In this document: positions 56,591-64,000 of the stretch, piece after piece
How the letters are laid out: every line of letters begins with the position of its first letter
How positions within the stretch are numbered: position 1 is the stretch's first letter
Assembly: GCF_900116135.1 (NCBI RefSeq)
Contig: NZ_FOZX01000001.1
Span: forward strand, 124,001 to 188,000
Origin: Saccharopolyspora flava
GTDB lineage: Bacteria > Actinomycetota > Actinomycetes > Mycobacteriales > Pseudonocardiaceae
Length of the DNA: 64,000 bases
Direction: 5' to 3'
Position numbers and translations under genes: made by a program
Notes under the pieces: model-generated
What the model saw: the letters and a program-made list of their open reading frames with translations, nothing else
Database searches by the model: none
Told to the model about the DNA's origin: nothing

Positions 56591-57532
56591 ATGCGTGCTC
56601 AGGAGAAGCGAGCCGTCGAGGCCGTCAGCGACCACCTCGCGGGCCTCGATCGCGCGCCCGACGCGCTGTCCCTGGCGCAGGTCATCGGCACCGCGCTCGG
56701 CGCGACCGGCTGCGCGCTGACCGTCGCGGGCCAGCGCCACCAGTGGGGCGCCTGCGCCGAGCGGTGGCACACCCAGCCCGTCACCTGCGACGGCGAGGAA
56801 CAAGCGCTGCTCGCCGTCGCCCCCGACTCGGCCGGACCCCTCGACGCGCTGGCCACCGCGCTCGGGCCACCGCTGCTGGCGATGCGGCTGGCCGCCGAGA
56901 CCGACCGGCTGCGCCGCGACGGCGACGCGGCCGCCCGCGAACTCGTCGACGACCGCTGGCGCACCACCGTCGAGATGGAGCAGGAGCGCCGCAGCCTGGA
57001 ACGCGACCTGCACGACGGGGCGCAGCACCACCTGGTGGCGCTGAAGATGGCGATGGCGCTGGTCGAGCACACCGGCGCCACCGAGGAACGGCTCGCCCAG
57101 CTGGAGTCCAAACTGGACGCCGCCGAGAAGGCCCTCACCGACACCGCGGCCGGCATCCTGCCGATCCCGCTGTCCACCGAGGGGCTCGCGGGCGCGCTGG
57201 CCGCCGAGCTCGCCGCGCACAGCGACGTCACCCTGGACACGACGGGATTCCGCCGCCGCTACCCGCCGCTGGTCGAGTCCACCGTGTACTTCGCGTGCCT
57301 GGAAGCGGTGAACAACGCCCACAAGCACGCCCCCGGCGCGGCCATCGCGGTCGTCGTCCGCGACACCGACCGGGGCCTGGAGTTCGGCGTCTCCGACGAC
57401 GGTCCCGGTTTCGCCGCCGACCGCGCCAGGCTGCCGAACCTCTCGGCCCGGATGGCCACCGTCGGCGGCAGCATCGACGTCCGCTCCAGCCCGGGCCGGG
57501 GGACCACGATCATCGGGCTCGTTCCCCGCTGA
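56591..57532 (+). CDS. NarL-type sensor histidine kinase (intact)
   Basis: 313 residues, cytoplasmic, no membrane segment. An N-terminal GAF-like or unassigned sensor part (about 1-100) is followed by a HisKA_3 helix pair with phospho-acceptor His141 in ERRSLERDLHDGAQHHL. The HATPase_c domain is complete: N-box EAVNNAHKHA, G1 SDDGPGFA and G2 SSPGRGTTI. No response regulator is next to it on the same strand; the nearest is at 59336. It is divergent from the Lig operon, and its end overlaps the convergent pseudokinase gene by 23 bases. Confidence 0.9.
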   Translation: MRAQEKRAVEAVSDHLAGLDRAPDALSLAQVIGTALGATGCALTVAGQRHQWGACAERWHTQPVTCDGEEQALLAVAPDSAGPLDALATALGPPLLAMRLAAETDRLRRDGDAAARELVDDRWRTTVEMEQERRSLERDLHDGAQHHLVALKMAMALVEHTGATEERLAQLESKLDAAEKALTDTAAGILPIPLSTEGLAGALAAELAAHSDVTLDTTGFRRRYPPLVESTVYFACLEAVNNAHKHAPGAAIAVVVRDTDRGLEFGVSDDGPGFAADRARLPNLSARMATVGGSIDVRSSPGRGTTIIGLVPR

Positions 57533-59330
57533 GCAACCCCTCGGCGGTGCGGATCAGCACGTCGCAGACCGACGCGTCGCGACCGCCGGTGATCGGCCGG
57601 ACCGCGTGCGTCCGCCAGCGGTGCGCGGCCCGCTGCGCGGCCACCGACACCTGCTCGTCGTTGGCCTCCGGCTCCAGACCCAGCCGCGAGCGCGGATCGG
57701 TGCCCTCGGCGCCGAGCAGCCGCGCGGCGTCGGCGGCGACCCCGCGCAGCAGGCGCGTCTCGCCGCCCAGCAGCTCGTCCAGCAGGTCCAGCTCGGTGAT
57801 CTCGTGGGACTCGGCGGCGATCCGGTCCACCGACCAGCGCAGCGGGTGATCGGCGGGCAGGCCCGGCAGCAGCCCGCGGGCGGAGGTGATCGCCCGCCGC
57901 GCGGCGATCACCGGAGCCCAGGTCACCAGCCTGCGCGCCACGTCGTCCACGCACGCCGACTCCGACAGCTCGACCCGCTGCGCGGCCCGGCGCAGCACCG
58001 CCCGGAACTCCGGTGACGGCGGGACCCGGCACAGCACGGCGTCGACCGAGCCGCGAGGCCCGTCGTCGGCCAGCAGCTCCTCGGCGAGCTCGCGGTCGGC
58101 GGGTCCCTCGGCGAACACCACGGTCACCCCGAGCAGCGAGGCGCTGTCGAGCTCCGAGGGGTCCGCGCCGTCGGCGTCGGCGACCACGGCCAGTCGCGGC
58201 GGCTGCACCAGCCGCGCGGCCAGGGCGTCCCAGCGCGCCCGGGCCGGTCCGGCGCCCGCGGCCTCCTGCCCCTGCTTGACCAGGTCGGAGACCCGCTGGA
58301 ACAGGGCGCTGCCCTCGCCCTGCGAGGTGATCGCCGAGCTGGTCCGGTCGGCCAGGCGCACCGACACCACCGCGAACCCGTCGGTGACCCCGCACTCCAG
58401 CGCGCCGCCCAGCACCCCGATCCGCTCGGCGTCCTGGTGCAGCGCGGCCCGCAGGTCCGCCGCCGACAGGACTCCGACGTCGGCGCGCAGCCGCGCCCGC
58501 AGCTCCTCGTCGCGGCCGAACTCGACCGCCACGGCGGGGTCGTCGCGGTGGATGCCGTCCCCGGCCAGCAGGTTCAGCACCGCCGCGACCGCGTGGTAGA
58601 AGCCGGACTCGATCTGCCAGCCCACGCGCCTGCCCAGATCACCGGTGAAGCGCACCGGGTGCGGCAGCGTCGCCGCCAGCTCCTCCAGCGCGGCCTGCGG
58701 TCCCTTGTCCGGCAGCATCGCGGGGTACACGCCGCGCACGACGGTCCGGAACGTGTCGAGCATCTCGTCCACGGCGGCCCCGATCTCGGAGATCCGGGCC
58801 ATCTCACCGCCTTCGGCGAGCTGCTCGCCGAAACCCCGCAGCCTGCGGCGCAGATCGTCGAGGTCGCGCAGGGTCGAGGTGGTGATCGAGCGCACCAGCC
58901 TGCGCCGCTCCAGGTCGCGCACGTGCGCGAGCCGCTCGCGCGCGGCGGTGACCTCGCCGCGCAGCGCGCGGAACCGCTCGTCGGCCTCGTCGCGGTCGGC
59001 GCGCAGCCGCGCCACGTCGGAGGTCACGGCCAGCCAGCCCGCGGTCTCGCGCACCGCCGCCTGCTCCTTGGCGCCCCAGCGCCGGGCCCCGGCGATGAGC
59101 AGAACTCCCCCGCCGCGCACGGGTTCCCGGAACGAGTCGCGCTCCAGTCCACTGCGGATCGACTCCGAGGAGGAGGCGACGACCTGGTAGCCCTCCGGCC
59201 GGTCGGCGGCGGGAACGCAGTACGCGGCCTGCCCGCCCACGGTGCGGGCCAACTGCCCCACCAGCTCGTCGGCCAGCCGGTCCTGCGGGACCGAGGTGAC
59301 GAGCTCGTGCGGACGCCGGTTCTTGCGCAT
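57510..59330 (-). CDS. Degenerate histidine-kinase-like protein (pseudokinase 1)
   Basis: 606 residues. Residues 1-105 look like a GAF-type sensor. The dimerisation helix ERRRLVRSITTST (141-153) matches the HisKA_3 ERRRLVRDLHDG pattern, but Thr150 stands where the phospho-His should be. The following helix (GVYPAMLPDKGPQAALEELAA) is family-like, whereas the N-box is replaced by AAVLNLLAGDG and no G-boxes are visible. The C-terminal half (about 320-606) has no known domain. It is encoded 5 bases after the response regulator. Phosphorelay chemistry is not expected; a regulatory or scaffold role is inferred. Confidence 0.75.
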   Translation of the reverse strand: MRKNRRPHELVTSVPQDRLADELVGQLARTVGGQAAYCVPAADRPEGYQVVASSSESIRSGLERDSFREPVRGGGVLLIAGARRWGAKEQAAVRETAGWLAVTSDVARLRADRDEADERFRALRGEVTAARERLAHVRDLERRRLVRSITTSTLRDLDDLRRRLRGFGEQLAEGGEMARISEIGAAVDEMLDTFRTVVRGVYPAMLPDKGPQAALEELAATLPHPVRFTGDLGRRVGWQIESGFYHAVAAVLNLLAGDGIHRDDPAVAVEFGRDEELRARLRADVGVLSAADLRAALHQDAERIGVLGGALECGVTDGFAVVSVRLADRTSSAITSQGEGSALFQRVSDLVKQGQEAAGAGPARARWDALAARLVQPPRLAVVADADGADPSELDSASLLGVTVVFAEGPADRELAEELLADDGPRGSVDAVLCRVPPSPEFRAVLRRAAQRVELSESACVDDVARRLVTWAPVIAARRAITSARGLLPGLPADHPLRWSVDRIAAESHEITELDLLDELLGGETRLLRGVAADAARLLGAEGTDPRSRLGLEPEANDEQVSVAAQRAAHRWRTHAVRPITGGRDASVCDVLIRTAEGLLSGERAR

Positions 59331-59335
59331 GCGGA

Positions 59336-60001
59336 CTAGCTCTCGATCCGGCTCGACCTCAGGTAGGCGAGCACGGCGAGGACTCTGCGGTGGTGCATCG
59401 CCTGGTCGCGGGGCAGGCCGAGCTTGGTGAAGATCGACGCGGTGTGCTTCTCCACGACCTTCGGGGACACGAACAGCTCCTTGGCGATCGCGTTGTTGGC
59501 GTGCCCCTCGGCCATCAGCCGCAGCACGTCCAGCTCCCGCTCGGTCAGCGTCGAGATCGGGCTGTCGGCCCGCTTCGACGGCGCCTCCACCAGGCGCTTC
59601 GCCAGCGTCGGCTCGATGACGATCTCACCGGCGGCGATCCGGTCCAGGGTGTCGGCCAGCACCTGCACGCCGGCGACGCGCTCCTTGAGCCGGTAGCCGA
59701 TGCGCTCGGCGCCGATCTCCAGAACCCGCATCAGGTAGTGCGTCTCGGCGTAGTGCGACAGCAGCAGCAGACCGATCTCGGGATGCCGGGCGCGGATCTT
59801 CTCCGCCGTGGTCAACCCGCCGTCGGGCTCCGGGGGCATCCGGATGTCGAGCACCGCGACGTCCACCTGCTCGGTGGCCACCACGCCCAGCAGCGAATCC
59901 CCGTCGCCGACGCAGCCGACGACCTCGTGCCCGGCCGCCTGCAGCAGCAGGACCAGGCCTTCCCGGAACAGCGCGCCGTCCTCCGCGATGGCTACCCGCA
60001 C
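59336..60001 (-). CDS. NarL/FixJ-type response regulator
   Basis: 221 residues from GTG 60001. Receiver domain: acidic pair Glu7-Asp8, phospho-acceptor Asp52 in VAVLDIRMPPEPDGG, Thr/Ser-equivalent in LLLLSHYAE, and Lys in GYRLKERV. The C-terminal LuxR HTH is LTERELDVLRLMAEGHANNAIAKELFVSPKVVEKHTASIFTKLG. Its start overlaps the upstream pseudokinase gene by 10 bases. No intact kinase is in its operon; the intact kinase at 56591 is the nearest candidate partner. Confidence 0.92.
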   Translation of the reverse strand: MRVAIAEDGALFREGLVLLLQAAGHEVVGCVGDGDSLLGVVATEQVDVAVLDIRMPPEPDGGLTTAEKIRARHPEIGLLLLSHYAETHYLMRVLEIGAERIGYRLKERVAGVQVLADTLDRIAAGEIVIEPTLAKRLVEAPSKRADSPISTLTERELDVLRLMAEGHANNAIAKELFVSPKVVEKHTASIFTKLGLPRDQAMHHRRVLAVLAYLRSSRIES

Positions 60002-60543
60002 AGCAGCACCGCCCGGAGGTTCCGGCGGACCGACGAACCCGGTCGTTGCTCGGTGATGCGCACCCGCACGACCCTCCTGCCTCGCACTCGTACCCGCACG
60101 GCCGTACCGGGCTCCAGCGTACGCAGGTGGTCGGCGACCAGGAGACCGGTCCGCATCCGGACCTCCTGGCACAGCTCGTGCTCCGGCAGATCGAGCTTGA
60201 GCCGCAGGTCGTAGCGCTCGGCCACCGACACGCAGGCGGGTTCGAGGCCCTCGGAGAGCACCGGCGGGTGCAGCGCGCCGCCGAGCTGGCGCAGGTTCTC
60301 GATGAGCACGTACACCCGCTCGCGCAGCACCTCCACCCGGGAGGTCAGCCGCAGGTCCCCCACCATCGTCGAGAACAGGTCGAGCTCGACCGCCAGCGCC
60401 GACAAGCCCGCCGCGGGGCCGTCGTTGAGCGCGCGTTCCAGCTCGAACCGGTACGCCGCGGCTCCGCGGCCGGGAACGCGCAGCCAGCCGGGCAGCAACC
60501 GCCCGCCACCCAGCACGTCGTACCTGCCCACACGCCCGACCAT
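59992..60543 (-). CDS. Small degenerate histidine-kinase-like protein (pseudokinase 2)
   Basis: 183 residues from ATG 60543. The region FELERALNDGPAAGLSALAV matches the HisKA_3 pattern LERDLHDGAQQ, with Asn40 in place of His. GGALHPPVLSEGLEPACVSVAERYDL is the usual link to the ATPase domain, but the following segment (RTGLLVADHLRTLEPG) lacks the N-box, and no G-box is seen. It is too short for a complete kinase. It is translationally coupled to the response regulator, so it may bind that protein or the other kinases and modulate them. Confidence 0.7.
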   Translation of the reverse strand: MVGRVGRYDVLGGGRLLPGWLRVPGRGAAAYRFELERALNDGPAAGLSALAVELDLFSTMVGDLRLTSRVEVLRERVYVLIENLRQLGGALHPPVLSEGLEPACVSVAERYDLRLKLDLPEHELCQEVRMRTGLLVADHLRTLEPGTAVRVRVRGRRVVRVRITEQRPGSSVRRNLRAVLLCG

Positions 60544-60598
60544 CGTCCCAGCCTCGCGCACGCGGAGGCCTGGCAAAAGGGTGCCAGCCCGTTGCGGA

Positions 60599-60612
60599 GG
60601 TAGGGCTATCCC
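60599..60612. promoter_or_regulatory. Shared motif GGTAGGGCTATCCC (copy 1)
   Basis: Lies in the divergent region between pseudokinase 2/response regulator and the Hsp70 gene, within the imperfect dyad GGAGG-N10-CCTCC. An identical 14-mer is at 63225-63238. Confidence 0.65.
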
Positions 60613-60636
60613 TCCCCTAGCGGGACTCGCCTAGTC

Positions 60637-60664
60637 TTGACGAGACTGGAGTTGTGATTATCTT
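60637..60664 (+). promoter_or_regulatory. Promoter of the Hsp70-fusion gene
   Basis: TTGACG (60637-60642) and TATCTT (60659-60664) with a 16-base spacer, 25 bases downstream of the shared motif and 26 bases upstream of the GTG start. Confidence 0.5.
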
Positions 60665-60690
60665 TTGCTGACGCGAAGGGAGCACACAAG

Positions 60691-62511
<1,821 letters not shown>

Positions 62512-62537
62512 GAACCGTTGCGGGAGCGGCCATCCCG

Positions 62538-63068
62538 CTAGGCGGCCAGCGGGGTGGCGACGCGGGTGCGGAGCGAGCGGATCGCGTGGTGCAGGCGGCT
62601 CTTCACCGTGCCGACCGGGACGCCGAGGTGGGTCGCGGCCGAAGCCGTCGTGCGGTCGGTGACGTAGACCTCGACGACCGCACTGCGGTGCGCCGGGGAC
62701 AGGTGGTCGAGCAGCTCGTCGACGACCATCCGGCTCTCCACCTCGTCGCTGGGCGCGGACTGCACGGCCTTGTTGGCCAGGTCCTCGCTCTCGAAGGCGA
62801 CCTCGGTGGGGCGCGCCTTGCGGCTGCGGTGCTGGTCGACGGCCACGTTGTGGGCCACGCGCAGCAGCCAGCCCCGGACCGAGCCATTGCCGTTGGAGAG
62901 GCGATCGGCGTGCCGCCAGGCCCGCAGCCAGGTCTCCTGCACGATGTCCTCGGCCAGGTAGCGGTCACCGGTGAGCCGAGTGGCGTAGGACAGCAGCGCG
63001 GCACCGTGCTCGCGGATGACACCGTCCATGTCGGTGGCGACGGGCCGAACGGCGTTCTTGGTGTCCAT
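62538..63068 (-). CDS. ECF-type sigma factor (paralogue of 7222-7848)
   Basis: 176 residues from ATG 63068 (GAGAGGAA upstream). Region 2: LLSYATRLTGDRYLAEDIVQ and LLRVAHNVAVDQHRSRKARP. Region 4: VEVYVTDRTTASAATHLGVP and GTVKSRLHHAIRSLRT. No anti-sigma gene follows. It is convergent with the Hsp70-fusion gene, and the shared 14-bp motif lies about 157 bases upstream. It is about 30 residues shorter at the front than the paralogue's longest start. Confidence 0.9.
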   Translation of the reverse strand: MDTKNAVRPVATDMDGVIREHGAALLSYATRLTGDRYLAEDIVQETWLRAWRHADRLSNGNGSVRGWLLRVAHNVAVDQHRSRKARPTEVAFESEDLANKAVQSAPSDEVESRMVVDELLDHLSPAHRSAVVEVYVTDRTTASAATHLGVPVGTVKSRLHHAIRSLRTRVATPLAA

Positions 63069-63224
63069 GTGCGCTGTTCCTCTCTCGACGGGTGATCCGG
63101 GAAGCCCTACCCGGCCGTGTCTTAAGAGGAATGCTGTCGCGTTTCGCGAAGGGAGTCGTCGGGTCTGTCCCTCCGTTCCCTGGTGCTGTCCCGCACTTTC
63201 GAGGGAGGCTGACCCGCAGTCCGC

Positions 63225-63238
63225 GGTAGGGCTATCCC
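63225..63238. promoter_or_regulatory. Shared motif GGTAGGGCTATCCC (copy 2)
   Basis: Upstream of the ECF sigma gene; identical to 60599-60612 upstream of the Hsp70/two-component genes. Confidence 0.6.
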
Positions 63239-63267
63239 CCACCTGGCGCCCGCACACCGCCGACGGG

Positions 63268-63290
63268 GTGCGTTGACGGGTTCAACGCAC
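63268..63290. terminator. Hairpin after the cupin gene
   Basis: GTGCGTTG-ACGGGTT-CAACGCAC, perfect 8-bp arms, 31 bases past the cupin stop in its direction of transcription. Confidence 0.6.
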
Positions 63291-63320
63291 GACCCCGCCG
63301 GCGGATACGGGTGGGACCGG

Positions 63321-63773
63321 TCACGTCCGGTCGACCTCGGCCCACAGGCTCGGCAGGTTCACCACGATGCCCTCCTGGGTGCTGCGGGCGATGACGACCA
63401 CCGCCTCCTCCGCCGGATCGGGGTTCTCCTCGCGGTGCGGGACGTAGGGCGGGACGAAGATGTAGTCACCGGGCTCGGTTTCGAGCCGGACCTCCTCCTC
63501 GCCCTCGGCGAAGACGAACACCGGGTGCCCGGACACGACGTAGATGGCGGTCTCGGCCTCGCCGTGGTGGTGGTCGCCGGAGTTGGTGGCCGGACCGACG
63601 TGAGTCCGCCCCATCCACAGCTTCTCGGAACCGACGGTCTTGCCGGAGATGGCCTCGAACCGCCGCATCCCGGAGGTCTGGTTGGTGTCGGAGGTGAGCC
63701 CGCCGCCCCGGATGTGCTCGAGCTTCTGGTGCCAGTCCGCGGTGCCGTCGCGCCGGTCGTCGTTGCCTGCCAA
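63321..63773 (-). CDS. Cupin-domain protein
   Basis: 150 residues from TTG 63773, chosen for GAGGAG 7 bases upstream; no better start is seen. Cupin motif 1 is HHHGEAETAIYVVSGHPVF and motif 2 GDYIFVPPYVPHREENP, so a mononuclear metal site is likely. Possible roles are an isomerase, dioxygenase or storage protein; none can be chosen. It is divergent from an FMN-dependent monooxygenase gene, with a 7-bp-arm dyad between them. Confidence 0.8.
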   Translation of the reverse strand: MAGNDDRRDGTADWHQKLEHIRGGGLTSDTNQTSGMRRFEAISGKTVGSEKLWMGRTHVGPATNSGDHHHGEAETAIYVVSGHPVFVFAEGEEEVRLETEPGDYIFVPPYVPHREENPDPAEEAVVVIARSTQEGIVVNLPSLWAEVDRT

Positions 63774-63826
63774 GGACGTCTCCTCGCTGTTCCTACATAG
63801 TGGTCGGCCTTGCCCCTCACCCTGCC

Positions 63827-63848
63827 ACGTCCCTAGCTTGTGGGACGT
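63827..63848. promoter_or_regulatory. Operator dyad between the cupin and monooxygenase genes
   Basis: ACGTCCC-N8-GGGACGT, perfect 7-bp arms, 36 bases upstream of the monooxygenase ATG. Confidence 0.55.
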
Positions 63849-63884
63849 TCTTTTCGCAATGTGGGATGTAGAGGGGAGTGGCTG

Positions 63885-64000
63885 ATGGCCGTCGAGTTCG
63901 TGGGGATGATCCGCACCGCCGACACCTCGGAGATCCGCCCGCCGTCCGGACCGGCCGTCGACCGCGACTACCTGCGCCGGTTCGCCCAGGCGCATGAGGA
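63885..64000 (+). CDS. Probable LLM-class FMN-dependent monooxygenase (3' end outside window)
   Basis: 38 residues visible, beginning MAVEFVGMIRTADTSEIRPP and continuing VDRDYLRRFAQAHE. The start resembles SsuD-type flavin monooxygenases (alkanesulfonate or related two-component enzymes), which need a separate FMN reductase. GAGGGGAG precedes the ATG. Assignment rests on the N-terminus only. Confidence 0.55.
   Translation, partial: MAVEFVGMIRTADTSEIRPPSGPAVDRDYLRRFAQAHE

Overview
The window is very GC-rich actinobacterial chromosome. It carries an ESX/type VII secretion locus (EccC, mycosin), a homologue of the mycobacterial Rv0081-Rv0087 cluster, ECF sigma factors, NarL-type two-component genes, GTG/TTG starts and many ATGA/GTGA overlaps. 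This gene set and the Cut190-like polyester hydrolase suggest Pseudonocardiales (Saccharopolyspora/Saccharomonospora-like). No rRNA or tRNA is present, so the genus is an inference. I saw no tRNA, CRISPR array, IS transposase or prophage.

Layout. 1-3.9 kb: end of an ESX locus, eccC (open at the left edge) and a mycosin that lacks its catalytic residues. 4-11.6 kb: LuxR-type ATPase regulator, ECF sigma factor, LysR regulator divergent from a DJ-1/PfpI protein, PucR-like regulator. 11.9-16.1 kb: two secreted beta-1,3-glucan-type proteins (GH55-like and GH64) with an identical 14-bp operator, separated by repeat cassette A. 16.3-22.2 kb: esterase, TetR plus drug-efflux MFS, MarR, macrolide-type glycosyltransferase, class III cyclase. 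22.4-25.7 kb: YbaB-like, WXG100-like (apparently frameshifted) and two related unknown proteins, probably a type VII substrate operon. 25.8-31.7 kb: ArsR/VOC pair, rifampin-phosphotransferase-like enzyme, GNAT, Rieske ferredoxin divergent from a Rieske oxygenase, DUF3040 protein. 31.9-37.7 kb: MerR, SulP transporter, cassette B, TetR plus alcohol dehydrogenase, PET-hydrolase-type cutinase. 37.8-42.5 kb: SSS symporter with DUF3311 partner, CoA-transferase, GntR, HMG-CoA-lyase-like enzyme. 42.8-50.3 kb: ArsR plus six-gene hydrogenase-4/complex-I-like operon. 50.4-56.4 kb: cassette C and a minus-strand operon for the lower protocatechuate/gallate meta-cleavage pathway (LigU/PrpF, LigJ, LigK, LigI, MFS). 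56.6-63.1 kb: an intact histidine kinase, a response regulator flanked by two kinase-like proteins without the phospho-acceptor His, a membrane-anchored Hsp70 fused to an ExoP-type domain, and an ECF sigma factor. 63.3-64 kb: cupin and the start of an FMN monooxygenase.

The most unusual features are of two kinds. The first is a family of three large inverted-repeat cassettes (A, B, C). Each has exact 62-bp tandem units pointing inward on both sides of small palindromes, including a 16-bp CATG-centred palindrome found nine times in the window. The second is the signalling block at 57.5-63.1 kb: pseudokinases, response regulator, transmembrane Hsp70 fusion and ECF sigma factor. A shared 14-bp motif lies upstream of both the Hsp70/two-component genes and the sigma gene.
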